Positions 1 to 8,005 of a stretch of 38,622 nt of DNA are shown here, piece by piece. Under the pieces are notes generated by a model. That model saw only the letters and a program-made list of their open reading frames with translations, was not told the origin of the DNA and did no database searches. The DNA is taken from positions 1 through 38,622 of the forward strand of contig DYRG01000026.1 of assembly GCA_020718845.1 (NCBI GenBank). The letters run 5' to 3'. The DNA comes from Thiomargarita sp. Lineage in GTDB: Bacteria > Pseudomonadota > Gammaproteobacteria > Beggiatoales > Beggiatoaceae. A program made the position numbers and the translations under genes. Numbering within the stretch: position 1 is the stretch's first letter; each line of letters begins with the position of its first letter.

Positions 1-339
1 TTTTTTATAAGTAATATCCAACGCTTTTAATATTCTACCTATTTGAGCTGTGTGTGTTGCTCCACACGGGAAACCCCAAAATGTTCTCCATATTCTTCTT
101 GAGTTAAATCGGGATTCTCTTTAACATAATCTCTTAATTCTTCCCAATTTATTTTAGGGGTAGAGCAATACCCCCGCAGGTGCTTGCCGATAGGCTTCTT
201 TTGGATTGAGGTGTCCTTCTTCCCAATATCTATTCAACCATTTTGAAATCGTATTGTAATGGATTTTAAATATCTTATGCGCTTCTTGCATAGTTTTTCC
301 TTAATATACCCTTTCTCTTAATTCTAATCCGTAACTCAT
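1..339 (-). pseudogene. Decayed IS630-family transposase, N-terminal part
   Basis: Reading the minus strand from the ATG at 339, the translation begins MSYGLELRERVY and hits a stop. It then continues as KTMQEAHKIFKIHYNTISKW and, in a further frame, as a stretch ending QIGRILKALDITYKK near position 1. This is the helix-turn-helix N-terminal region typical of IS630-type transposases, which normally begin M-Y-S-x-D-L-R-x-R-V and end this half with a 'gkiLkrlgitykK' motif. A stop codon after codon 12 and at least one further frame change show that it is dead. The catalytic DDE half would lie to the left of the window. Confident as a transposase remnant; the family call rests on the motifs only. 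Confidence 0.7.
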
Positions 340-368
340 CTTTTCTCTCCTCTTTCTCTATTGTTCAT

Positions 369-626
369 TTGTTTTTAGGTATTATACTATATATAACTTG
401 GGGAGATCAAAATAATCCAGAAGTTTTCTTTAAAATTTGGCTTGATGCACCTACCAAAAGATATGATGTTAATTTCTTCCATGTTTCTGTGCCAGATATT
501 GAAGTAGCATCTGCTATGGTTTATATAGGAAATACAAATAATGTGCTTGGTGTAGATGAAAGCACTTATAAACAAAGCACTGCTACACTAAGCAACCGCT
601 ATGTACGACATGAGTACAACCAATAA
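369..626 (+). pseudogene. C-terminal fragment of an unrecognised protein
   Basis: An open frame of 85 codons with no ATG start; the only possible initiator is TTG at 369, without a ribosome binding site. It lies directly beside the transposase remnant, so it is probably the 3' end of a gene cut by the insertion. The residues (for example NPEVFFKIWLDAP and DVNFFHVSVPDI) look like a folded extracellular or periplasmic beta-rich domain, but I cannot name the family. It ends just before a good intrinsic terminator, which supports it as the genuine end of a former transcription unit. Confidence 0.4.
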
Positions 627-641
627 AATTTACTAAATTAT

Positions 642-680
642 AAAACCTGCCGAGTTTCTAAAATTTGGCAGGTTTTTTTA
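642..680 (+). terminator. Intrinsic terminator after the 369-626 fragment
   Basis: AAAACCTGCC (642-651) pairs with GGCAGGTTTT (667-676) and is followed directly by a run of T to 679. The ten-base-pair stem with a T tract is a textbook Rho-independent terminator for plus-strand transcription. Confidence 0.8.
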
Positions 681-960
681 TTTCCACGTTCGAGTGTTGA
701 AATTAAATATTTTCAAGATGAATTATCAAATGTCGAATCTAAAATAATTGCTTTAAACACCACAATGTTAGTTAAACAACTAGAATTAATTGCGGAAGTG
801 GTTAAAGAATTAGTAAAAACTGAATGAAATTATATGATTAAAAAAGAAAAAACCACCATCATTTTAGAACGCACTAAATTTGAAGTTGTTTCCTCTCAGC
901 CCGACCGTTTGTTTTAAATAGGCTTGTCGACGGCGTTGAAATGTGGCACATTGAAATTTT
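681..960 (+). other. Intergenic region with two short open frames
   Basis: About 280 bases between the terminator and pdxJ. One frame, 696-827, reads VEIKYFQDELSNVESKI and onward to a stop but has no usable start, so it looks like the tail of a lost gene. A second, 834-917, has an ATG and 27 codons (MIKKEKTTIILERTKFEVV...), with no clear ribosome binding site. Neither resembles recO, the usual gene upstream of pdxJ in gammaproteobacteria. No clear promoter is visible for pdxJ. Confidence 0.3.
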
Positions 961-975
961 TTGGACATTAAAAAT

Positions 976-1701
976 ATGTATTTTCAAAATATTGCATTAG
1001 GAGTAAATATCGATCACGTTGCCACGTTGCGCCAAGCACGCGGGACACGTTATCCCGATCCGATTCAAGCCGCCATCGCCGCTGAACACGCGGGTGCAGA
1101 TGCGATTACCGTTCATTTGCGTGAAGACCGTCGCCATATTCAAGAACGTGACGTACTTTTGTTACAAGAAACTATTTTAACTCGCTTGAATTTAGAAATG
1201 GCTGTCACAGAGGAAATGCTGCAATTTGCAGAGAAAATTAAACCCGCCGATTGTTGTTTAGTGCCTGAACGTCGTGAGGAATTAACCACCGAAGGCGGAC
1301 TCGATGTCGCGGGAAATTTATCAAAAATATCAGAGGCTTGCCAACGTTTAGCGGCAGCAAATATTCGAGTTTCTTTGTTTATCGATCCCGATCCGCGTCA
1401 AATCGATGCCGCATTACAAACGGGCGCACCCACCATCGAAATTCATACGGGAAAATGGGCAGATTCTTTAGATAAATCAACAGAATACCAACGCATTCAA
1501 TTAGCCGCCCAACGCGCTCATCGCGGAGAATTACAAGTTAATGCAGGGCATGGTTTGAACTACCAAAATGTGGGAGCAATTGCTGCCATTCCAGAAATCC
1601 GCGAATTAAACATCGGACACGCCATTGTTGCAAGAGCATTGTTTGATGGATTTAAAACCGCCGTGCGTGAAATGAAACGCCTAATGATCAACGCTCGTTA
1701 A
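976..1701 (+). CDS. pdxJ: Pyridoxine 5'-phosphate synthase PdxJ
   Basis: Catalyses the last ring-closing step of DXP-dependent vitamin B6 synthesis in the cytoplasm: 1-deoxy-xylulose 5-phosphate plus 3-amino-2-oxopropyl phosphate gives pyridoxine 5'-phosphate. The protein follows the family end to end: [17 protein letters not shown] near the N-terminus, the HLREDRRHI active-site segment, [32 protein letters not shown] and [11 protein letters not shown] with its catalytic-loop histidine. From the ATG at 976 it has 241 residues, close to the 243 of E. coli PdxJ; a TTG at 961 would add five residues that homologues lack, so I prefer 976. No strong Shine-Dalgarno is seen. It appears monocistronic and converges with pfp. 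Confidence 0.95.
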   Translation: MYFQNIALGVNIDHVATLRQARGTRYPDPIQAAIAAEHAGADAITVHLREDRRHIQERDVLLLQETILTRLNLEMAVTEEMLQFAEKIKPADCCLVPERREELTTEGGLDVAGNLSKISEACQRLAAANIRVSLFIDPDPRQIDAALQTGAPTIEIHTGKWADSLDKSTEYQRIQLAAQRAHRGELQVNAGHGLNYQNVGAIAAIPEIRELNIGHAIVARALFDGFKTAVREMKRLMINAR

Positions 1702-1704
1702 AAT

Positions 1705-1732
1705 GAAAAATCCTCCCGAAGTTGGGAGGATT
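1705..1732 (-). terminator. Intrinsic terminator, pfp side, possibly shared with pdxJ
   Basis: AATCCTCCC (1709-1717) pairs with GGGAGGATT (1724-1732) around a six-base loop. On the minus strand the stem is followed by five T residues, so it best serves pfp. On the plus strand no T run follows, so it could act only weakly for pdxJ. Confidence 0.75.
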
Positions 1733-1751
1733 GGATTGAATTAGAAAGAAA

Positions 1752-3008
1752 TTATTTCTTTAGTTCAAAAGGAGAGCATTTTTTAGGAACGGCAACATTT
1801 TGCAATGTCACATAATCTGGCATTCCGTTCTTATAAGGAGGTGGGTCTTCGCCTTGAATTAAAGGAATTAAATATTCTTTACACGAAGCCGTAATCCCAA
1901 AACCATCGTCAGAAATAAAATCACGCGGCATCATTTTCTCAACATTTGCAACCTCAGACAAAGGTGCAGCACCAACTTCCCAAGCAAAGGGTGAATTAGA
2001 GGTTCTTACAATGGTGGGCATCATCGAGTTCTTACCTTGTAATGCTAATTCAACGCCTGCTTTACCCATCGCATACGCTTGATCTACATCGGTTTTTGAA
2101 GCTAAATGACGCGCCGCACGTTGTAAATAATCGGCGACTGCCCAATGGAATTTGTAACCCAACGCTTCTTTAACCATATTTGCCACAACTGGAGCAGCGC
2201 CGCCTAATTGTGCATGACCGAATGCGTCGCGTGTTCCTTGTTCAGCGAGAAATGATCCGTCGGGATTTTTTGCACCTTCAGAAACCACAATCGTACAGAA
2301 ATCAAATTTCTCAACTTTTGCTTTCACTAAAGCGAGGAATTTTTCTTTGTCGAATTTAATTTCTGGAAACAAAATAACGACAGGAATGTTATGATCTTCA
2401 ACTAATCCGCCCGCCGCTGCAATCCAACCTGCGTGTCTTCCCATGACTTCGATCACAAAAATCTTGGTCGATGTTTTAGACATTGAACGCACATCAAAAC
2501 TGGCTTCTAAGGTAGAAACTGCAATGTATTTTGCAACCGATCCAAACCCCGGGCAAGTGTCGGTGATCGGTAAATCATTGTCGACGGTTTTGGGAACATG
2601 AATCGCTTGAATGGGAAATCCCATTGAGTCAGAAAGTTGAGAAACTTTCAAACAAGTGTCTGCGGAATCGCCCCCGCCATTATAAAAAAAGTAACCAATG
2701 TCGTGGGCTTTGAAAACTTCAATTAAACGTTCGTATTCAGCTTTGTTTGCCTCGAGGGATTTCATTTTATAACGGCACGATCCAAATCCGCCCGACGGGG
2801 TGTGACGCAAGGCAGCAATTGCCGCGTCGGATTCTTGGCTGGTGTCGATTAAATCTTCGGTCAACGCGCCGATAATGCCATTTCTGCCCGCGTACACGTT
2901 GGCGATTTGGTCTTTGTGTTGGCGCGCCGTTTGAATAACCCCACACGCCGACGCATTAATAACGGCGGTCACACCACCTGATTGCGCATAAAAAGCATTT
3001 TTAGCCAT
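1752..3008 (-). CDS. pfp: Pyrophosphate-dependent 6-phosphofructokinase
   Basis: Phosphofructokinase-family enzyme of 418 residues converting fructose 6-phosphate and fructose 1,6-bisphosphate reversibly with pyrophosphate as phosphoryl donor. The donor choice can be read from two sites: GGGDS at 111-115 has Asp114 where ATP enzymes have Gly, and PKTVDND at 139-145 has Lys140 where ATP enzymes have Gly. Both are the known pyrophosphate signature. MGRHAGW (189-195) is the sugar-phosphate site. The overall type matches the enzymes of methanotrophs such as Methylococcus, which also act on sedoheptulose 7-phosphate; that side activity is inferred here. A good ribosome binding site (AAGGAG) lies 8 bases before the ATG. 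It is transcribed alone, with a terminator at 1705-1732. See hppA at 16470 for the likely functional partner. Confidence 0.93.
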   Translation of the reverse strand: MAKNAFYAQSGGVTAVINASACGVIQTARQHKDQIANVYAGRNGIIGALTEDLIDTSQESDAAIAALRHTPSGGFGSCRYKMKSLEANKAEYERLIEVFKAHDIGYFFYNGGGDSADTCLKVSQLSDSMGFPIQAIHVPKTVDNDLPITDTCPGFGSVAKYIAVSTLEASFDVRSMSKTSTKIFVIEVMGRHAGWIAAAGGLVEDHNIPVVILFPEIKFDKEKFLALVKAKVEKFDFCTIVVSEGAKNPDGSFLAEQGTRDAFGHAQLGGAAPVVANMVKEALGYKFHWAVADYLQRAARHLASKTDVDQAYAMGKAGVELALQGKNSMMPTIVRTSNSPFAWEVGAAPLSEVANVEKMMPRDFISDDGFGITASCKEYLIPLIQGEDPPPYKNGMPDYVTLQNVAVPKKCSPFELKK

Positions 3009-3330
3009 AGAAAGTCTCCTTATCTTTTTGATTAAAAGAGGTTATTTTATCATAGAATTAAAGCGAGGTTTATATTTTAGAAAATATCTTCAAATTCAAA
3101 AAGTTACTTTAGCATAATAAATCTTTATGAAACAACAAGAGAGTCTTGAAATTCAAATGATCTTTAGAAAAAAGCCTAACATTAACAAGAATGGTATAAA
3201 ATTGAGTGAAATTTGCGAAGTAATCCCAGCCAAAAAACCGATGATTGGTTGTTTTAATCCGCTTAAAGATGCCTATTTTGCAATAAAACTGAGTACAATC
3301 AAATTTTTAATTTTTTAGGAGGAACTCAAA
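3009..3330. other. Intergenic region between pfp and the beta-helix gene
   Basis: AT-rich spacer holding the divergent starts of pfp and the plus-strand gene at 3331. A possible -10 box TACAAT lies at 3294-3299 with no convincing -35. A 63-codon frame (3127-3318) exists but shows no family resemblance and has a poor start, so I do not call it. The ribosome binding site AGGAGGA (3317-3323) belongs to the gene at 3331. Confidence 0.4.
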
Positions 3331-5040
3331 ATGCGTCGTTTGTTATTAGGATTAATGTTTTCAGTGGCACAATTAACGCAAGCTGCTGATATTGGGGCTT
3401 ATTCTTATCCGTTTAAAGCCGCCCCAAGATTAACGGTGAATGGAAAATCAGGTCAAGTTTGGTTATATCCAGGGCAACCTTTTTCAGTGAAAGTTTCTTT
3501 AGATGCGGGTGCGCAAGCGGGTCATAATGCAGATTGGTGGGTGCTCGGGCAAATCGGTAATGATTTTTATACTTATGATCCCATCAAAATAGATTGGCAA
3601 GCGGGGAAAAATCCCAAGTTACAAATGGGTCTGGGAACATTTAATGATTATCCATTGTTTGACGGAATGACTCTGCCAAGTGGTAATTACGCATTACATT
3701 TTGGGGTAGAAACGCCTGTCGATGGACAATGGACAACGGGTAATAATCGGATTTCTAGCACACAATTAATTATTCCTCCCATTGCACGAATTTTTGTGGT
3801 TTCTCCGCAAGGCAATGACGCAAATGCTGGCACAAGTGCCGATCAAGCGTGGAAAACCTTGAAAAAAGCCGCCGACACTGCACAAGCTGGTGATTTGGTG
3901 CTCATTCGTGAAGGAACTTATGCAGAGCAACTTGCGCCCGTAAATAATTGCAAACCCGATCTAAAAAGCCAAGTTTTACCCGCCAATATTCCAGCGGAAA
4001 CTTTACCTATTATTTTTGCCGCATATCCTAATGAAAAACCTATTTTAAATGGGTCGGGTGTTTCTCTAACCAAAGTATTACAAAATGCGCGTTTTAATGG
4101 TTTGATTCATGTAAATGGTTGCCATGATATTTGGATTGTAGGATTAACTGTTCAAAATTCCTCAGAAATGGGACTTTATACTTACAATAGCAACCGTATC
4201 AAATTCATCGATAATAGCACTAAAAATACTAAAAGTTCTGGGATTGGTGTTTGGTATAGTAGAAACGTTTTAGTCGATGGAAATGAAGTTAATCTAGCAA
4301 ATACAGGTGGCGTACAAGAAAATATTTCTGTTGGTGAAAGCGCTCAACAATTTGAAGTACGTTATAATCATGTGCATCATGGTGGTCCTTCTTCTGAAGG
4401 AATGGATATTAAAGATGGCAGTAGCAATGGCACAGTTCATCATAACCATATCCATGATATTTCAAGCGTTTGTTTATATTTAGATGCTTGGGATCAGGTT
4501 TCTGAAAATATAGAATTTCATAGCAATATTATTCATGATTGTTCACCTTATAATGGGATTTCTCTGGCAGCAGAACAAGGTGGAACAATTAGAAACATCA
4601 AAGTGTATAACAACCTCATTTATCGAGTTAAACAAAATGGCGTGCATATTGGCGCTGGTTATCATCATCCCGCAGAAAATATTTTTGTGTATAACAACAC
4701 CTTTTATGAAAATGCTTATACTGCTACAGGTTTTGGCGCATCGATTGTGATTTATAACAGCAAAGCAAAAAACGTGGTGATTAGAAATAATCTTGGAGCA
4801 AGTACCGATGCACAAATTATTAATCCCGCTAAAATTGCTGCAACAATTGAAAACAATTTGTTTATTCGCGCTCAGAAAACAGGAAACAATGAAACTTATG
4901 GAACAAATCATATTATTGGTGATCCATTATTTGAAAATGCAGCGGGGAGAGATTTTCGTTTGAAAGCGGGAAGTCCAGCGATTGGAAAAGCAAACCCTGC
5001 AACATTGCCAAGCGTTGATTTTGCGGGTCAGCCCAATTAA
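3331..5040 (+). CDS. Exported right-handed parallel beta-helix protein
   Basis: 569 residues. A signal peptide is plain: MRR, hydrophobic LLLGLMFSVAQL, then TQA-A as a likely cleavage site, so the protein is exported. After about 150 residues of beta-rich domain comes FVVSPQGNDANAGTSADQAW, the start of a DUF1565/pectate-lyase-like beta-helix, followed by many short coils containing N-x-I/V-x-N patterns (for example IKFIDNSTKN, VLVDGNEVN, IEFHSNIIHD, IKVYNNLIYR, IFVYNNTFYEN). Such folds bind or cleave polysaccharides, but no catalytic set can be recognised, so the substrate is unknown. The His/Asp-rich stretch near VHHGGPSSEGMDIKDGS resembles the centre of polysaccharide-lyase or epimerase-like helices. 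A strong ribosome binding site lies 8 bases upstream and a terminator follows. It appears to be a single-gene unit. Confidence 0.85.
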   Translation: MRRLLLGLMFSVAQLTQAADIGAYSYPFKAAPRLTVNGKSGQVWLYPGQPFSVKVSLDAGAQAGHNADWWVLGQIGNDFYTYDPIKIDWQAGKNPKLQMGLGTFNDYPLFDGMTLPSGNYALHFGVETPVDGQWTTGNNRISSTQLIIPPIARIFVVSPQGNDANAGTSADQAWKTLKKAADTAQAGDLVLIREGTYAEQLAPVNNCKPDLKSQVLPANIPAETLPIIFAAYPNEKPILNGSGVSLTKVLQNARFNGLIHVNGCHDIWIVGLTVQNSSEMGLYTYNSNRIKFIDNSTKNTKSSGIGVWYSRNVLVDGNEVNLANTGGVQENISVGESAQQFEVRYNHVHHGGPSSEGMDIKDGSSNGTVHHNHIHDISSVCLYLDAWDQVSENIEFHSNIIHDCSPYNGISLAAEQGGTIRNIKVYNNLIYRVKQNGVHIGAGYHHPAENIFVYNNTFYENAYTATGFGASIVIYNSKAKNVVIRNNLGASTDAQIINPAKIAATIENNLFIRAQKTGNNETYGTNHIIGDPLFENAAGRDFRLKAGSPAIGKANPATLPSVDFAGQPN

Positions 5041-5049
5041 GAAATTTAA

Positions 5050-5081
5050 AATAGGTAGTTCTAAGAACTATCTATTTTTTT
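5050..5081 (+). terminator. Intrinsic terminator of the beta-helix gene
   Basis: AATAGGTAGTTC (5050-5061) pairs with GAACTATCTATT (5065-5076), with one G-U pair and a three-base loop. A T run extends to 5081. It lies 10 bases after the stop codon. Confidence 0.85.
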
Positions 5082-5090
5082 GAAATGTTC

Positions 5091-5096
5091 TATAAT
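5091..5096 (+). promoter_or_regulatory. Possible -10 box for the DUF6489 gene
   Basis: A perfect TATAAT sits between the terminator and the next gene, 30 bases before its ATG. No good -35 element is found at 16-18 bases upstream, where the terminator lies, so the promoter would be weak or activator-dependent. Confidence 0.4.
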
Positions 5097-5125
5097 GAAA
5101 TCAACATTTAGAGGAGAACAAATCC

Positions 5126-5389
5126 ATGAAAATTAAATTTGACATTGAGGCAACCCCGCAAGAATTAAGAACTTTTTTTGGTTTGCCAGACGTTGAACCA
5201 TTACAACAAGAAATGATGAATATTATCCGCAAAAATATGAGTGCAGGAATGGAAGGTTTTGATCCAACGGCTTTATTGAAACCTTGGTTGCCTTCGCATT
5301 TGCAATCTGTTGATTTTATTCAAAAAGCCTTTTGGCAAGGCTTCCAAAATACCGCCGACATGATTACGCCAAAATCTGAGCATAAATAA
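5126..5389 (+). CDS. DUF6489 family small protein
   Basis: 87 residues, cytoplasmic, acidic to neutral. It begins MKIKFDIEATPQELRTFFGL followed by PDVEPLQQEMM, and has LLKPWLP and a Phe/Trp-rich C-terminal half. This matches a small family found in proteobacteria (DUF6489) whose members share 'T-P-E-E-x-R-x-F-F-G-L-P-D-V' and a 'W-L-P' motif. The function is unknown. The ribosome binding site AGAGGAG lies at the right distance before the ATG. It converges tail to tail with tssF, only 4 bases away, with no visible terminator between them. Confidence 0.75.
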   Translation: MKIKFDIEATPQELRTFFGLPDVEPLQQEMMNIIRKNMSAGMEGFDPTALLKPWLPSHLQSVDFIQKAFWQGFQNTADMITPKSEHK

Positions 5390-5393
5390 AGGG

Positions 5394-7214
5394 TTACAAT
5401 AAAACCTTTTGACCACTTCGCGGAGGAAATTTCTTCCAAATTCCTTCGCGCTGGGTATTTCTAATAATTAACTGCGTGAAACTATTTCCAGAAACATATA
5501 AGGGAAAGAATCTTTCTAACTCACATCCTAACAAAAATGCACTCCCACCCACATAGAAACTATTATCAAATTCTAAAGTAATTTCAAATCCTCGTACAAA
5601 TCCCCGCCAAGGCTCAGTTCCTATACGCCGAGTGATTTCTTTGACCTCTAAAGTTCTAATCCCCATCACTTGACGATCAATCGGTTTGTGAGGCGCGGCA
5701 AATTGATATAATCTGAGCATTTCTCGCAACGCCGTTAAACTCTCTTCTCCACTACTTAACGACAAATGATTGACATTCAAATGAGAAATCAATCGCCAAA
5801 TCGTTCCTCCTTGCAAAGGTGGATCACGTTGTTCTGTGGGTTTTGTTAAACAAAAGATTTGTTGTAAAGGCGCAGTTTCTTCAATTTGTAATGAAGCATT
5901 AACGGGAATTTGTTTTGCAATATTTCGATTGGTACATAACAAATGCGCATACGCGACATCTAATGCCATATCAGTGGGTTTAAAATTCAAATCTACAAAG
6001 TTCAAATAAATATCTGTTCCAGTAATATCTTTTCTATCACAAACCACTCGACGCGCTAACCAAAAATAATGCGGGTCTTTTCCTTCATAATGATGTCGAA
6101 ATGAAAAGAAAGGTTGTAATATGTCGGTTTCATTTTGTTCATCACTGCTGGCGGACACTTTTAAAATCGAATGAATTTCAGTCGATTGCTCACGTCGTAA
6201 ATCAGCAATTAAACGATATTCCATTTGTTGATGAGTTACTCTTAAAGGTTCACTTAACCTCTTGAATAAATTGATAATTGGAGAACAACCTAAACGAAAA
6301 TTATCGGCATTTATTGCTAATCCTTGTTTAGGACGTTTTTTAAGCAATAATAAAACATCTAAGGTTTTACCGTGAAAGGTTAAAGGTTTTAAATTCAAAT
6401 CAAAAAAGAGGAATTTTTCTGGAAACGCAAAATACTCTTGTAATAAACGATAAGCGGGGTGGGCGTGTTTGTAGAAAGGAATAACTTCTTCATCAAAACC
6501 TACCGATTGAATACAATCCGCAGAAATCATTACGGGTTGAGTTTTATACTCTGATAATAAAGCAATTTTCTCAACATCACAAAACAACATTTCATATAAT
6601 TGACTAACTTCATTCCAAATCCCATTTAAAAAGAATCTTATATTATCTAATTTCAAATCTTCTAAAGTTTTTTCTCCCACGACTTCTAATCTAATTTTTA
6701 ACACCGTCATGGTTTCATAAATTTGATTGCCTAAGAAATCATATTGGGTGGGCGATTCAAATGAGGCTTGAGAAACTTTTAAAGGATATAATTTAATCGG
6801 ATAACAAGTACGAAAGCGACAAATCATTTCTTCATTTGCTTGCGTAAATAACGGCGTAAGTGCAGCAATATGATGACCATTTGCAGGCAAATCTTGTAAT
6901 GGATCAATATCAAATTGAGCAATTGCCATTGAAGGAATTGGAGAGGAATAATGCGGATATAAATTATCCAAAAGTGCAGACGTAAAGAGAGGAAAATGGC
7001 TATCGATGTTATATTGAATTCTTGCAGATAATAATGCAAAAGATTCTAATAATCTTTCAACGTGCGGATCGGGACATTCTCCTTCACTTAATTCTAATCG
7101 AGCGGCAACTTTTGGGTATTTCTCCGCAAACTCCGAACTTGAACGTCTTAAATACGCAAGTTCTTGAAGATAATAATGTAATAAATCATGACTTTCCGTT
7201 AAATTCACAATCAA
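5394..7214 (-). CDS. tssF: Type VI secretion baseplate protein TssF
   Basis: 606 residues, the usual length for TssF (ImpG/VasA). The N-terminus has the family's hallmark: a YYLQELAYLR stretch, EFAEKYPKVAARLEL, then DPHVERLLESFALLSARIQ and FPLFTSALLDNLYPHY. In the type VI machine TssF joins TssK, TssG and TssE in the cytoplasmic baseplate. The start appears to be TTG at 7214, with AAGGA five bases upstream; a GTG at 7208 is the alternative. None of the other type VI genes is in the window. It ends a tight minus-strand run, 6 bases after sdhE. Whether it works in a secretion system elsewhere in the genome or has been co-opted cannot be told from here. Confidence 0.9.
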   Translation of the reverse strand: MIVNLTESHDLLHYYLQELAYLRRSSSEFAEKYPKVAARLELSEGECPDPHVERLLESFALLSARIQYNIDSHFPLFTSALLDNLYPHYSSPIPSMAIAQFDIDPLQDLPANGHHIAALTPLFTQANEEMICRFRTCYPIKLYPLKVSQASFESPTQYDFLGNQIYETMTVLKIRLEVVGEKTLEDLKLDNIRFFLNGIWNEVSQLYEMLFCDVEKIALLSEYKTQPVMISADCIQSVGFDEEVIPFYKHAHPAYRLLQEYFAFPEKFLFFDLNLKPLTFHGKTLDVLLLLKKRPKQGLAINADNFRLGCSPIINLFKRLSEPLRVTHQQMEYRLIADLRREQSTEIHSILKVSASSDEQNETDILQPFFSFRHHYEGKDPHYFWLARRVVCDRKDITGTDIYLNFVDLNFKPTDMALDVAYAHLLCTNRNIAKQIPVNASLQIEETAPLQQIFCLTKPTEQRDPPLQGGTIWRLISHLNVNHLSLSSGEESLTALREMLRLYQFAAPHKPIDRQVMGIRTLEVKEITRRIGTEPWRGFVRGFEITLEFDNSFYVGGSAFLLGCELERFFPLYVSGNSFTQLIIRNTQREGIWKKFPPRSGQKVLL

Positions 7215-7220
7215 TTTTCC

Positions 7221-7457
7221 TTAACAAGGCATTGCACGAATATTAACCACTAAACTTTGCCATTGTGGTGGTGGAGAAATGTCTTTTAATAACCATTCAA
7301 TTAAAGGATCGTCGGGTAAATCGACAAAGGCTTCAAATAGGGTTTGTTCTTCTAATGTTGCATTTGAAAATCGACGGTCTAAATAACGTTCTAATAATAC
7401 ATCTAATTCACGCATTCCACGTCGACAACGCCATTTGAGTTTTGAAAGGTTGCTCAT
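7221..7457 (-). CDS. sdhE: FAD assembly factor SdhE
   Basis: 78 residues of the SdhE/CptB/YgfY family, which helps attach FAD covalently to the flavoprotein subunit of succinate dehydrogenase and fumarate reductase in the cytoplasm. The diagnostic RGMRELD motif (14-20; family consensus RGMxExD), preceded by LKWRCR, and the DPLIEWLL segment are all present. Length is slightly under the usual 85-95 residues. It lies between an OmpA-domain gene (11 bases upstream) and tssF (6 bases downstream), an unusual context: the common neighbours (ygfX, ygfZ or nadB) are absent. Confidence 0.92.
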   Translation of the reverse strand: MSNLSKLKWRCRRGMRELDVLLERYLDRRFSNATLEEQTLFEAFVDLPDDPLIEWLLKDISPPPQWQSLVVNIRAMPC

Positions 7458-7468
7458 GTTGTTTGATC

Positions 7469-7999
7469 CTATTTAATTGAGCTAATATTGATAAATTCAA
7501 TGCGGCGGTTTTTTGCTTTATTTTGAATAGAATCATTTGAAACAATCGGGCAATGTTTTCCAAAAGATTCGACTCTTAATCGTTGAGATAAAATTTGATG
7601 TTTTTCAATGAGATATTGTTGAACTGCTCGCGCACGTTTTTGAGAAAGAATTAAGTTATAATCATCAGAACCATCGCTATCAGTATGACCTGCAATTGAA
7701 ATCACTTGTTCTTTTAAATCCGATTTCAAAGCTAATGCAAATTCATTGAGCAACGGGTAAGATTCTGGCTTAATGTTGCTTGAATCAAAATCAAATTGAA
7801 TCAATGCGCCCGCACGAGGTTTATCATCGATAATTCCTCCCATGCCTCGAGTTTGAGGAGTGATTAAACAAACGGGGCGAGAAATGGCATTTCGTTTAGG
7901 CATTAATTCCCAAGCAATATTTTTAGCATTCGTAGGAAATTTCAAATCAATTTCCTCTGCATTTACATTTGAAATAAAAGCGAATAAAAGCCACCACAT
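7469..7999 (-). CDS. Exported protein with OmpA-like peptidoglycan-binding domain
   Basis: 176 residues. A short signal peptide (MWWLLFAFISNVNA, cleaved before EE) lacks the usual positive N-terminus. Residues about 63-175 form an OmpA C-terminal domain: ALIQFDFDSSNIKPESYPLL, then IAGHTDSDGSDDYN, LSQKRARAVQQYL and the closing KNRRIEF, containing the Asp and Arg that hold diaminopimelate in this family. So it should anchor to peptidoglycan in the periplasm. Between signal and domain lies TRGMGGIIDD (50-59), which recurs almost exactly in the DUF4384 protein encoded just upstream, suggesting that both proteins carry the same sorting or interaction tag. The start follows the upstream stop by 7 bases. 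Confidence 0.85.
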   Translation of the reverse strand: MWWLLFAFISNVNAEEIDLKFPTNAKNIAWELMPKRNAISRPVCLITPQTRGMGGIIDDKPRAGALIQFDFDSSNIKPESYPLLNEFALALKSDLKEQVISIAGHTDSDGSDDYNLILSQKRARAVQQYLIEKHQILSQRLRVESFGKHCPIVSNDSIQNKAKNRRIEFINISSIK

Positions 8000-8005
8000 A
8001 ATATT

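Noticed and set aside
3038-3100. Promoter for pfp
   Set aside because: A TATGAT box can be found but no -35 at acceptable spacing; not supportable in such AT-rich sequence.
3127-3318. 63-codon plus-strand frame before the beta-helix gene
   Set aside because: No ribosome binding site or family resemblance, and it occupies an AT-rich promoter region; likely chance.
4543-4911. 122-codon minus-strand frame inside the beta-helix gene
   Set aside because: It mirrors the repetitive Asn/Ile-rich coils of the real gene and shows no start signal.
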